Shown in pieces: positions 1 through 10,182 of a stretch of DNA of 64,000 nt. A program made the translations under genes and the position numbers. How positions within the stretch are numbered: the stretch's first letter is position 1; every line of letters starts with the position of its first letter. The notes below the pieces were generated by a model. The model had not been told where the DNA came from. It searched no databases and was given only the letters and a program-made list of their open reading frames with translations. Location of the stretch: positions 2,057,001 to 2,121,000 of the forward strand of contig NZ_CP016027.1 in the NCBI RefSeq assembly GCF_001663815.1. Direction: 5' to 3'. This stretch comes from Halothiobacillus diazotrophicus (lineage in GTDB: Bacteria > Pseudomonadota > Gammaproteobacteria > Halothiobacillales > Halothiobacillaceae).

Positions 1-462
1 ATCGCGGGCCGACTGGAATGTCGCGTAGTGGTCCGGTGCCACATCGCCCTTGGCGCCGATCAGGCCGGACTGGGCGACATACACGAAGCCCTGACTGTCC
101 GTCAGCAGCTGGACGGGTTTGGCCTTGTCCTGTTCCTCGGGGTACTTGAGCAGATCGGCCTGATCGATCACGCCGCCGACCGTACTGATGTGCAGGTCAA
201 GCACATCGGTTTTTACCGTGATGGTCTGCGTTGCCGCCGTTTTGGTTTCTGCGGCCGGATTGCTCGCAGCGGGCGTGCCCGGAGCGGTGGCCTGAGGCAG
301 ATCTTTCGCGGTCGACTGATCGGGGATACCCGGTACGGCGGTTTGGGGCGCAGCGGTGCCCGTTGGTGCATGCTGCGCAGTTTGATCCTTGGTCCAGGCT
401 TGCCAGAGCAGGAGAAGTACGAAGCCGAGGGAAATTACCAGGATCAGTCGACGATTATCCAT
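1..462 (-). CDS. yidC: Membrane protein insertase YidC (N-terminal part, runs off the window)
   Basis: The 154 visible codons start with an ATG whose complement is at 460-462 and continue past base 1, so the C-terminal insertase core is missing. The protein opens with MDNRRLILVISLGFVLLLLW, a typical N-terminal membrane anchor. A low-complexity Ala/Thr/Pro linker follows, then the start of the periplasmic beta domain (VLDLHISTVGGVIDQADLLK). YidC inserts and folds inner-membrane proteins with or without SecYEG. It lies 18 bases after yidD in the conserved rpmH-rnpA-yidD-yidC order, which supports the call strongly. Confidence 0.95.
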   Translation of the reverse strand, partial: MDNRRLILVISLGFVLLLLWQAWTKDQTAQHAPTGTAAPQTAVPGIPDQSTAKDLPQATAPGTPAASNPAAETKTAATQTITVKTDVLDLHISTVGGVIDQADLLKYPEEQDKAKPVQLLTDSQGFVYVAQSGLIGAKGDVAPDHYATFQSARD

Positions 463-480
463 CTTAGAGACTCAAGTGAT

Positions 481-879
481 TTAAGGTGTTTTGTTGGCCA
501 GTTTGTCCCGATGTTCGGAAGTCGCCGGTTGGGTCACTGCATAATCGACCGACGACGGGGAGACGGGTTCCTCGTTGGGACGATTTTCGCGTGGGTTTGA
601 CGTGTCGTGCCCGGTTTCGCTTTTGCGAACCGACAAGTCTGCCGCCATTTTATGACAGGAGCATGCCGGTTCGGGAACCGGATCATAACCCCCTTCGCAG
701 AAAGGATGACAGCGACCGATCCGTTTCAGGGCCAGCCAACTGCCCCGCAAGCTGCCGTGCTTGCGCAGTGCCTCGAGGGCATAGTGGGAACAGGTGGGTT
801 CGAACCGGCAGCTGGGGGCCAGAAAGGGGCTGATCAGCAGCTGGTAGCCGCGGATGAATTTAATCAGGAGCCAGCGCAT
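481..879 (-). CDS. yidD: Membrane protein insertion efficiency factor YidD, with a long C-terminal tail
   Basis: This small membrane-associated protein assists YidC-dependent insertion. Residues 1-75 hold the family signature: an amphipathic N-terminus ([20 protein letters not shown]), [15 protein letters not shown] and [15 protein letters not shown], with conserved Cys at about 24, 30, 57 and 61. At 132 residues it is about 50 longer than E. coli YidD (85 aa). The extra part is a hydrophilic, probably disordered tail beginning after PACSCHK. The start overlaps the 3' end of rnpA by 16 bases, indicating translational coupling in the rpmH-rnpA-yidD-yidC operon. Confidence 0.95.
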   Translation of the reverse strand: MRWLLIKFIRGYQLLISPFLAPSCRFEPTCSHYALEALRKHGSLRGSWLALKRIGRCHPFCEGGYDPVPEPACSCHKMAADLSVRKSETGHDTSNPRENRPNEEPVSPSSVDYAVTQPATSEHRDKLANKTP

Positions 880-1247
880 CGGGTGATCACCTTGTCGAAC
901 AGAAGGATCATCATGCTGCGCAGCTCAGCAGCCGATAGCCGATCTGCGCCGGCCTTCGCAAGGATGACCATGTCGATTCCGGGGAGACGACCCTGGTTCT
1001 CCCGGAACAGCTCACGGGCATGGCGCTTGATCCGATTGCGCTCATGCGCTCTGTGGATCTGGCGTTTTGCGATGGCCAGACCAAGCCGGGGACGTGGGGT
1101 TTCGCCGAGATGCGCGACGGCCATCAACAAGCCGCAATGGATGCGTTTGCCGGATTGAAAGACGCGCGTAAAATCGCCGGGCCGGGTCAGTCTTGACTCG
1201 ACCGGAAAACCAAACCCTGCTGGCGAGGCCAATACGGTTTGGTTCAT
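864..1247 (-). CDS. rnpA: Ribonuclease P protein component RnpA
   Basis: This is the protein subunit of RNase P, which matures tRNA 5' ends together with the RnpB RNA. The 127-residue length is normal. The family core is clear: [16 protein letters not shown] near the N-terminus, [11 protein letters not shown], and the basic RNA-binding signature [14 protein letters not shown] at about residues 70-83. The ATG start lies 11 bases after the rpmH stop and the 3' end overlaps yidD. The gene is probably transcribed from the rpmH promoter. Confidence 0.97.
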   Translation of the reverse strand: MNQTVLASPAGFGFPVESRLTRPGDFTRVFQSGKRIHCGLLMAVAHLGETPRPRLGLAIAKRQIHRAHERNRIKRHARELFRENQGRLPGIDMVILAKAGADRLSAAELRSMMILLFDKVITRCAGS

Positions 1248-1258
1248 GGTTGCAGCCG

Positions 1259-1393
1259 TTAGACGGCGAGGCGCTTGCGGCCCTTGGCGCGACGTGCGTT
1301 GATTACGGCACGACCACCGCGGGTTTTCATGCGCGCACGGAAACCGTGGGTGCGTTGACGGTGAATGATGCTGGGCTGAAACGTTCTTTTCAT
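1259..1393 (-). CDS. rpmH: 50S ribosomal protein L34
   Basis: This 44-residue, very basic protein begins [20 protein letters not shown] and ends KGRKRLAV, which is diagnostic of bacterial L34. E. coli L34 starts [18 protein letters not shown] and is of similar length. The gene heads the leftward rpmH-rnpA-yidD-yidC operon and is divergent from dnaA, the usual gammaproteobacterial arrangement. A consensus-like sigma70 promoter lies 182 bases upstream, leaving a long leader that contains an inverted repeat. Confidence 0.98.
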   Translation of the reverse strand: MKRTFQPSIIHRQRTHGFRARMKTRGGRAVINARRAKGRKRLAV

Positions 1394-1466
1394 GACTTAA
1401 TCCTAGGCAGACAGTGTTTTACGGTTTGTCAGGCGCGATGCAACCATCGCGCGGTTACCCGCAGGG

Positions 1467-1509
1467 TTCGTGCAAGTCGTCCGTAAAATCAGTCGGTTAC
1501 TTGCACGAA
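1467..1509. repeat. Perfect 11-bp inverted repeat in the rpmH leader
   Basis: TTCGTGCAAGT (1467-1477) is perfectly complementary to ACTTGCACGAA (1499-1509), with a 21-base spacer. It lies between the rpmH promoter and start codon, so it would be an RNA stem-loop in the rpmH leader, or a dyad operator in DNA. There is no following T tract, so it is not an intrinsic terminator. Confidence 0.8.
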
Positions 1510-1574
1510 TGCTCATCGGGTTACCTGTCCGCGTCCGTGCCACAAGCTTCGGACCGCAAACCAAAAGGCCAAAT

Positions 1575-1603
1575 ATTACACTGCAAAAACAAAGGACTGT
1601 CAA
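1575..1603 (-). promoter_or_regulatory. Sigma70-type promoter for the rpmH operon
   Basis: Read leftward, a perfect -35 TTGACA (complement of 1598-1603) is followed by exactly 17 bases and TGTAAT (complement of 1575-1580). This is a near-consensus sigma70 promoter, directed at rpmH, 182 bases upstream of its start codon. Strong promoters are expected for ribosomal protein genes. Confidence 0.8.
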
Positions 1604-1705
1604 GGACTCTAGCGGGATTCGGCGGGCGTTGGGCTGGCTTGCGTCACACGAAACAGGGGCCTCGATGATACACTGTTCGTTTTGGAAGGTGCTTGATTCA
1701 GTCTT

Positions 1706-3103
1706 ATGTCAACGAACACTCTAGAACTTTGGCAGCGATGTGTTGAGCGCCTGTCTGCGGACCTGACGGCGCAGCAGATCAATACCTGGATCCGGCCGCT
1801 TCAGCCGGAATCCGCCGATGCGAATCATCTGATTCTCTGGGCGCCAAATCGTTTCGTACTGGATTGGGTCGCCCAGAAGTTGCAGGGCCAGATTCTCGGT
1901 TATGCGCGTGAGCTCGACGCGAATCCCGAACTGGTCATCAGTCTTCAGGTCGGAAGTGCACAAGCGAAGGCGGTGGCTCAGCCGTCCCCGCGCGTGTCCT
2001 CCATCGAACCGAGCGTCGACGATTCCGGCGGTGCGGACGAAGCGGGCGGTGCCGAAGCCTCGCTTCCGGACAACAAGACCTTTTCCAGCCACATCAACAG
2101 CAAGTTCAATTTCGACAATTTCGTTGAGGGCAAGTCCAACCAGTTGGCGCGGGCGGCATCCCAGCAGGTCGCTCAGAACCCCGGCGTCGGCTACAACCCG
2201 CTCTTCATTTATGGCGGGGTCGGTCTCGGCAAGACGCACCTGATGCAGGCGGTCGGCAATGCGATCCTCGAACGTTCGCCCAATGCCCGTGTCGTCTATC
2301 TGCACAGTGAGCGATATGTGCAGCAGATGGTCAGTTCCATCAAGAACAACACGATCGAGGAGTTCAAGAATTTCTATCGGTCGGTCAACGCGCTGCTGAT
2401 TGACGACATCCAGTTTTTCGCCGGAAAGAATCGCAGTCAGGAGGAGTTCTTTCATACCTTCAATGCCCTGATCGAGCAGGGGCAGCAGATCATCATGACC
2501 TGCGATCGCTATCCCAAGGAGATCGAGGGGTTGGAGGAGCGTTTGAAATCCCGTTTCGGCTGGGGGCTCACGGTGGCGGTCGAACCCCCCGATCTGGAAA
2601 CACGGGTGGCCATCCTGCAAAGCAAGGCGGAACAGTCCCAGATTCAGCTGTCGACGGATGTCGCCTTCTTCATTGCCAAGCGGATCCGCGCGAACATTCG
2701 AGAGCTGGAAGGCGCGCTCCGGCGGGTCATCGCCACGGCCCAATTCACGGGGCGCCCGATTACGGTGGAGTCCACCAAGGAAGCGCTGAAGGATCTGATT
2801 GCCGCCCAGGCGAAGCTGATCACGCTGGAAAATATCCAGCGTACGGTAGCGAAGTATTACAACCTGAAGGTTTCCGACCTGACTGGTATCCGTCGTTCGC
2901 GGTCCATCGCCCGTCCCCGTCAGATTGCCATGAGTCTCGCCAAGGAACTGACCAACCACAGTCTGCCTGAGATCGGCGAGGCCTTCGGTGGGCGGGATCA
3001 CACTACGGTTATCCACGCCTGCAAGAAAATCGAAGAGTTGCGCGAAACCGAGACCAAGTTGAACGACGACTACAACTTACTGAGACACACGTTGAACGTA
3101 TAA
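1706..3103 (+). CDS. dnaA: Chromosomal replication initiator protein DnaA
   Basis: DnaA binds and melts the replication origin as an ATP-dependent filament. The 465-residue protein has an N-terminal DnaB-interaction domain ([21 protein letters not shown]), a variable Ser/Ala/Asp-rich linker at about 90-120, and an AAA+ core. The core has Walker [10 protein letters not shown] at 170-178 and Walker [10 protein letters not shown] near 230-237. The C-terminal DNA-binding domain carries the DnaA signature [15 protein letters not shown]. The ATG sits at the head of the rightward dnaA-dnaN-recF-gyrB run, 42 bases before dnaN. Confidence 0.99.
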   Translation: MSTNTLELWQRCVERLSADLTAQQINTWIRPLQPESADANHLILWAPNRFVLDWVAQKLQGQILGYARELDANPELVISLQVGSAQAKAVAQPSPRVSSIEPSVDDSGGADEAGGAEASLPDNKTFSSHINSKFNFDNFVEGKSNQLARAASQQVAQNPGVGYNPLFIYGGVGLGKTHLMQAVGNAILERSPNARVVYLHSERYVQQMVSSIKNNTIEEFKNFYRSVNALLIDDIQFFAGKNRSQEEFFHTFNALIEQGQQIIMTCDRYPKEIEGLEERLKSRFGWGLTVAVEPPDLETRVAILQSKAEQSQIQLSTDVAFFIAKRIRANIRELEGALRRVIATAQFTGRPITVESTKEALKDLIAAQAKLITLENIQRTVAKYYNLKVSDLTGIRRSRSIARPRQIAMSLAKELTNHSLPEIGEAFGGRDHTTVIHACKKIEELRETETKLNDDYNLLRHTLNV

Positions 3104-3145
3104 ACTGCATATCGCCATCTGCGGCGGGACATCGAGGGAAGAATA

Positions 3146-4258
3146 ATGCGCTTAATAGCGGGTCGTGAAAGCATTCATGCAGCAATCAGTCAGGTATTGG
3201 GTGGTGTCGAGAAGCGCCAGACCATGCAGGTGTTGAGCAATGTGTTGCTCGATGCGCGGGCAGGCCAATTGATGCTGGTCACTACCGATCTGGAAATCCA
3301 GCTTTCTACACGGATCGACGTGCAGATACAGGAGGAAGGCAAGGTCACGGTCAATGCCCGGAAACTGGCGGACATCATCAAGTCTGCTGCGGCTGATGCC
3401 GAAATTTCCTTCTCGATCGAAGACCAGTGGTTCGTCATCGATATCGGGACCGGCAAATTCCGTCTGGCGACCATCGACGCCCAGGATTTCCCGCTGATGA
3501 CCGAGGAGGCCGCGTACCGCAACACCCTGACCTTGGGCGAGAAGGAACTGCATGACCTGATCGACAAGACCCAGTTTTCGATGGCCCAACAGGATGTTCG
3601 CTATTTTCTGAATGGACTCCTGCTGGAAGTTCGTTCCGACGAAATCGTGGCCGTGGCCACGGATGGCCATCGATTGGCCTACGCGCAGATTCGCCAGGAA
3701 AACCCGGTCGATCAGGACCGTCAGGCGATCATTCCGCGCAAGATGATTCTGGAGTTGTTGAAGTCACTGGACCCGGCGCGAAACGCACCCATCGAACTGG
3801 CCCTCGGCGACAGTCAGATTTCCCTGACCATTGGCCAGAACCGTCTGATCAGCAAGCTGATCGATGGCAAGTACCCGGACTACAATCGCGTCATTCCCAA
3901 GAACAACAGCAAGACCCTCATCGCGGCCAAGGCGGATCTCCGTCAGGTGTTGCTCCGCGCTTCCATCCTGTCCAACGAGCGCTTTGCCGGGGCGTATTTC
4001 CATCTGTCGCAGAATGAACTGGTCATTGAGTCCAACAATGCCGAGCACGAGTCATCCCGTGAGGCCATGGCCGTTCAATATACCGCGGATGACCTGAAGA
4101 TATCCTTCAATATCAGCTACATGCTGAATATCATCGCCGTGATCGATTCCGCGGATATTGCCATCTATCTGGAATCGCCGGATGCCAGCGTCTTGATCTG
4201 CCCCACGGTCGACGGCCCGGTCGTGACTCGTTACGTGCTGATGCCGATGAAGCTGTGA
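3146..4258 (+). CDS. dnaN: DNA polymerase III beta sliding clamp
   Basis: DnaN is the ring-shaped processivity clamp of the replicase, also used by mismatch repair and DnaA inactivation. At 370 residues it is close to E. coli DnaN (366). Typical clamp motifs are present: VEKRQTMQVLSNVLLDA near the N-terminus, FPLMTEE, MAQQDVRYFLNGLLLE, ATDGHRLAYA, and the C-terminal VDGPVVTRYVLMPMKL that ends the protein-binding pocket. The ATG is preceded by a purine-rich GAGGGAAGA. It sits between dnaA and recF as expected. Confidence 0.99.
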   Translation: MRLIAGRESIHAAISQVLGGVEKRQTMQVLSNVLLDARAGQLMLVTTDLEIQLSTRIDVQIQEEGKVTVNARKLADIIKSAAADAEISFSIEDQWFVIDIGTGKFRLATIDAQDFPLMTEEAAYRNTLTLGEKELHDLIDKTQFSMAQQDVRYFLNGLLLEVRSDEIVAVATDGHRLAYAQIRQENPVDQDRQAIIPRKMILELLKSLDPARNAPIELALGDSQISLTIGQNRLISKLIDGKYPDYNRVIPKNNSKTLIAAKADLRQVLLRASILSNERFAGAYFHLSQNELVIESNNAEHESSREAMAVQYTADDLKISFNISYMLNIIAVIDSADIAIYLESPDASVLICPTVDGPVVTRYVLMPMKL

Positions 4259-4264
4259 TCGCTG

Positions 4265-5326
4265 TTGGCCTGTCTGACTTCGATCTCCATTCGGGACTTC
4301 AGAAATCTGGATGTGACCGATTGTGCACTCTCGCCCCGGTTCAATCTGCTGACCGGCGATAACGGCGCCGGTAAAACCAGTATTCTCGAGGCCATCTATT
4401 TTTTGGGAAGTGCGCGCTCCTTCCGGACCCCGAATGCCGCAGATCTCATTGCGCACGGGGCATCCTGTGCCACGGTTCGGGCCAGCGTATCCGACGAGTC
4501 GATCAGCCATTCCCTGGGTATCGAACGTTGCAAGAGCCATGTGCGTATGCGCCGGGACCAGACGGATGTCGCGCGCGTCAGTGCATTTGTCGAGCATGTG
4601 CCCGTATTGGCATTGCATCCCCATTCCGACGAATTGATTGTCGGGGCGCCGGATATTCGACGGAAATTTCTCGATCGCGCCGCGTTTTATCTCTACCCGG
4701 ATTTTTTCAGCCTATACGGTCAGTTCGCTCGTGTTCTGAAACAGCGGAATGCCGCCCTGCGTCGTCGGGAGTCCACTGAGCCCTGGGATGCCCTGTTCGT
4801 GCAGTACAGTGCTTTGATGACCGAAAAGCGCGAGGAAACGGTGGCCCACTTGCGTCGTGTTGTCCCCGGGATCCTCGCTCAGCTCAACGATCGACTGATG
4901 GTCGATTTTCATTATGCCCCGGGGGTCAGGGTGGGCGAGGAGCTTCAGGCTGCGCTTGTTCGGCAACGTCAGCGCGAGTACGAACTGGGTGCGACCCTGA
5001 GCGGTCCGCATCGCGCGGACCTCGTCTTTACGCTGGCCGATCAGTCGGCGAAGAGCACCGCCTCCCGGGGGCAGGTGAAGTTGATGGCCACCCTGATGAG
5101 TCTCGCTGTTTCCCGCCTCTGGCAGGAGCTTCGCGGCAAGACGGCGGTGATGGTCTTTGACGATCTGTTCTCCGAATTTGATCGGCGTCATGTCGACACC
5201 CTGCTCGCCTACCTCGCCACCCTCGATCAGCAGTGCCTGTTCTCGGCTACCCCGCTGAATCGCTTGGATTTCGACTTCGATGCGCGATTCACCGTTCAGG
5301 GCGGTCAAATGGCTTCCGTGGTATAA
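4265..5326 (+). CDS. recF: DNA replication and repair protein RecF
   Basis: RecF is an ABC/SMC-like ATPase that helps load RecA at gaps through RecFOR. The 353-residue protein shows SISIRDFRNL at the N-terminus, Walker A GDNGAGKTS at 31-39, the RecF/ABC signature region (TLSGPHRADL, ASRGQVKLMATLMSLA) and a Walker B stretch AVMVFDDLFSEFD. The likely start is TTG, six bases after the dnaN stop in the same frame; no ATG or GTG lies between. The non-ATG start and weak ribosome site suggest low expression coupled to dnaN. Confidence 0.96.
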   Translation: MACLTSISIRDFRNLDVTDCALSPRFNLLTGDNGAGKTSILEAIYFLGSARSFRTPNAADLIAHGASCATVRASVSDESISHSLGIERCKSHVRMRRDQTDVARVSAFVEHVPVLALHPHSDELIVGAPDIRRKFLDRAAFYLYPDFFSLYGQFARVLKQRNAALRRRESTEPWDALFVQYSALMTEKREETVAHLRRVVPGILAQLNDRLMVDFHYAPGVRVGEELQAALVRQRQREYELGATLSGPHRADLVFTLADQSAKSTASRGQVKLMATLMSLAVSRLWQELRGKTAVMVFDDLFSEFDRRHVDTLLAYLATLDQQCLFSATPLNRLDFDFDARFTVQGGQMASVV

Positions 5327-5345
5327 TTCCGAGCCTTAGTGCTGA

Positions 5346-7793
<2,448 letters not shown>

Positions 7794-7841
7794 CGACAAG
7801 AAACGAGACACCACAGACGAGCAAACAGGGAGAGCCAACTC

Positions 7842-8414
7842 ATGGGCGTCACACTTTCCATCATGATCTTTATCTTCGCGCTGCTGATCGTTTGGGCGAT
7901 CATCATGTACAACGGATTGGTCGTGCTCAAGCACAATGTGTCCCAGGCGTGGTCGAACATCGATGTCCTGCTCAAGCAGCGCCATGACGAGTTGCCGAAG
8001 CTCGTCGAAACGGCCAAGCAATACATGCAGTATGAGCAGGAAACGCTCCAGAAAGTGATGGCGGCGCGTTCGGCCGTACGCGATGCGCAGGATCGCGGAG
8101 ACCTGGATGCGCTGGGCGCTGCCGAGAACCTGCTGCAGCGTGGGCTGGGCGGGTTCTATGCCGTGGCGGAGGCGTATCCGGACTTGATGGCCAACCAAAA
8201 CTTCCAGCACCTCCAGCAACGGATTTCCGGTTTGGAGAACATGATTGCGGATCGGCGCGAGTTCTACAATGCGGCGGTCAATCTCAATAACGTGCGGATC
8301 GAGCAGTTTCCTGATGTGCTGATTGCGCAACTGTTCGGTTTCCGTGCCTTCAAGTTGCTCAATTTCAAAAGCAATGAAACCAAGGATGTCGATATTAAAA
8401 GCCTGTTTGGCTGA
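7842..8414 (+). CDS. LemA family protein
   Basis: The 190-residue protein has one N-terminal transmembrane segment (IMIFIFALLIVWAIIMYNGLV). The LemA helical bundle follows, with the signature NVSQAWSNIDVLLKQRHDELPKLVE and, near the end, DRREFYNAAVNLNNVRIEQFPD. LemA proteins are membrane-anchored with the bundle outside the cytoplasm; their molecular role is unsettled. A good ribosome site (AGGGAGAG) precedes the ATG. The next gene, 14 bases downstream, encodes a GIDE-domain membrane protein, and such LemA/GIDE pairs recur in bacteria, suggesting a joint envelope function. Confidence 0.93.
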   Translation: MGVTLSIMIFIFALLIVWAIIMYNGLVVLKHNVSQAWSNIDVLLKQRHDELPKLVETAKQYMQYEQETLQKVMAARSAVRDAQDRGDLDALGAAENLLQRGLGGFYAVAEAYPDLMANQNFQHLQQRISGLENMIADRREFYNAAVNLNNVRIEQFPDVLIAQLFGFRAFKLLNFKSNETKDVDIKSLFG

Positions 8415-8428
8415 GGTGGGTTCACTCC

Positions 8429-9361
8429 ATGCTGGCGTTCTACGCAGACTGGTTGGCGCGGCTATCGGATCATCATTTCCTCGCATACCTGGTCATCCTG
8501 GTCGTTGTCACCCTGGGCCTGATGGGCGCCGGGGTTTTTTTTGTGCGACGGGCGTACTGGATTTCGAATACGGCAACGTCCCGAATTGCCTCAGCGCATC
8601 AGGGTTATGTCGAAATTGAGGGGGCGGCCAAAGGAGAAGCCGGGGTATTTCCGCTGGTCTCTCCCCTGTCTGGAACCCCTTGTGTCTGGTTTGAAGTATC
8701 GGTTGATCAGGATGGTCAGCCCAATGGCTGGATCGGCAATCGAAAGCCGCACAGGATTTTTCATCAAGTCAGTGACCACCTGATCGTGGTCGACGATGGC
8801 AGCGGCGAGTGCGTGGTCGACCCCGATGGGGCGACCATCTTTCCCGAACGTATCCGGGTTTGGCGCGGGGAAACGGAACGCCCAAGTCATGCCAGTGCGA
8901 TACGGACCAACAAATACGTGGGCCCCTATCGCTACACGGAGAAACTGATTCTCGATCAGGATCCCTTGTATGTGCTGGGCTGGTTCAAAACCATTCGTCA
9001 CGATGCGCATCAGCTGGCGGACGACAGCGTTCGGGATCTTCTTAGATCGTGGAAGCAGGATCCTCACCGAATGAAATCCTTCGATACGGACGGAAACGGT
9101 GTGATCGACGAGGCGGAGTGGCGGGCGGCGCGTCAAGCGGCCAAAGACATCGTCCGTCAAAAACAGGTTGCAGAACAGGATGTGGAGAAATCACATATCC
9201 ACACCATGTCGAACCCCGAGTCGCAGCGACGGCCGTTCATTATTTCGGCACTCGACCAGACGTCATTGGCCGGACGTTATCGTCGCTGGGGTTATGCCCT
9301 CTGGCTGTTGAGCGCCGTGAGTTTTTATTTGTGGGTGACCGCCTATTACCTGCGCGGCTAG
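8429..9361 (+). CDS. GIDE-domain membrane protein with an EF-hand motif
   Basis: The 310-residue protein has transmembrane segments at about 17-39 and 289-307 flanking a large soluble region. Residues about 60-190 resemble the GIDE domain (VEIEGAAKGE, SPLSGTPCVWFEVSV, RYTEKLILDQDPLYVLG), named after an animal mitochondrial E3 ligase but without the RING part here. At 219-230 there is a canonical EF-hand loop, DTDGNGVIDEAE, with acidic or Asn ligands at positions 1, 3, 5, 9 and 12. It lies directly after lemA. A role in calcium-sensitive envelope quality control is only a guess. Confidence 0.8.
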   Translation: MLAFYADWLARLSDHHFLAYLVILVVVTLGLMGAGVFFVRRAYWISNTATSRIASAHQGYVEIEGAAKGEAGVFPLVSPLSGTPCVWFEVSVDQDGQPNGWIGNRKPHRIFHQVSDHLIVVDDGSGECVVDPDGATIFPERIRVWRGETERPSHASAIRTNKYVGPYRYTEKLILDQDPLYVLGWFKTIRHDAHQLADDSVRDLLRSWKQDPHRMKSFDTDGNGVIDEAEWRAARQAAKDIVRQKQVAEQDVEKSHIHTMSNPESQRRPFIISALDQTSLAGRYRRWGYALWLLSAVSFYLWVTAYYLRG

Positions 9362-9386
9362 CCTTCACCATTAGAGATTTTAAGCA

Positions 9387-10166
9387 ATGATCATCGCGAC
9401 TTGGAACGTAAACTCGTTGAATGTCCGGATGCCGCAGGTGTTGGCCTGGTTGGCGGAATGGCGTCCAGCGATACTCGGTCTTCAGGAACTGAAACAAACC
9501 ACGGAGGCGGTGGATGTCGAAGCCATTCGGTCATTAGGTTATGAAGCGTTGGTCAATGGGCAGAAAACCTACAATGGTGTTGCATTGATCTACGATGCTG
9601 CGCTCGGTGCGCCCACCGATGTGGTGACAGATATTCCGGATTTCGACGACCCGCAACGACGTGTCATTGCTGCGACCTTTGGGTCGATCCGTGTGATCAA
9701 CGTCTATGTGGTCAATGGCGAAGCCATCAACTCGGACAAGTTTGCCTACAAGCTGCGGTGGTTGGCTGCGCTGCATGCGTGGATCAAACAGGAACGCGCG
9801 GAATATGACCAACTTGTCCTGATGGGCGATTTCAACATTGCGCCGACAGATGCGGATGTCTACGACCCGGAATCATTCCGCGGCCAAGTGTTGTGTACGG
9901 AAACCGAACGGGGCCACTTCAATGAATTGCTGTCCCTTGGGTTGACCGATGCACTGCGCTATATAGAACCCACGGAGCCAAACTATACTTGGTGGGATTA
10001 CCGAGCTGCAGGATTTCGTCGGGACCGCGGACTGCGCATCGATCATGTCCTGATATCAGAAGGTTTGCGGTCGCGTTTGTTGCACGCAGAAGTTGATCGT
10101 GTGGCGCGCGGCTGGGAGCGACCTTCCGATCACGCCCCGGTGCGAATCACCCTGGGCGCAGATTAG
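9387..10166 (+). CDS. Exodeoxyribonuclease III family protein (first copy)
   Basis: This 259-residue member of the endonuclease/exonuclease/phosphatase fold is of the ExoIII class, acting on abasic sites and 3' ends. Visible catalytic elements are WNVNSLN at 6-12, the metal-binding Glu in LGLQELK (about 34), LMGDFNIAPTDADV, NYTWWDYRAAGF, RIDHVLIS and SDHAPVRITL at the end. A second ExoIII gene lies at 28767-29537. It is 25 bases after the GIDE gene and converges with glnE. Which copy is the main AP endonuclease cannot be told from sequence. Confidence 0.92.
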   Translation: MIIATWNVNSLNVRMPQVLAWLAEWRPAILGLQELKQTTEAVDVEAIRSLGYEALVNGQKTYNGVALIYDAALGAPTDVVTDIPDFDDPQRRVIAATFGSIRVINVYVVNGEAINSDKFAYKLRWLAALHAWIKQERAEYDQLVLMGDFNIAPTDADVYDPESFRGQVLCTETERGHFNELLSLGLTDALRYIEPTEPNYTWWDYRAAGFRRDRGLRIDHVLISEGLRSRLLHAEVDRVARGWERPSDHAPVRITLGAD

Positions 10167-10182
10167 GAAAGTCTGCGCAACA

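Larger units (their letters stand above)
1394..1705. other. rpmH-dnaA intergenic region (312 bp), possible origin-proximal control region
   Basis: No gene is seen here. The region separates divergent rpmH and dnaA and in many relatives of Pseudomonas includes oriC. I find no exact TTATNCACA DnaA box on either strand. What is present is GGTTAC three times (1453, 1495, 1519), an 11-bp perfect inverted repeat (1467-1509), an AT-rich patch around 1570-1595 and the rpmH promoter. The first GGTTAC word continues as TTACCCGCA, a 7/9 match to the DnaA box. Origin function is therefore possible but unproven. Confidence 0.45.

Noticed and set aside
3009-3017. TTATCCACG, one mismatch from a DnaA box
   Set aside because: It lies inside the coding region for the DnaA DNA-binding domain and is a single site; no cluster around it.
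9196-9204. ATATCCACA, one mismatch from a DnaA box, in the GIDE gene
   Set aside because: Single site inside coding sequence, far from the dnaA gap; expected by chance.
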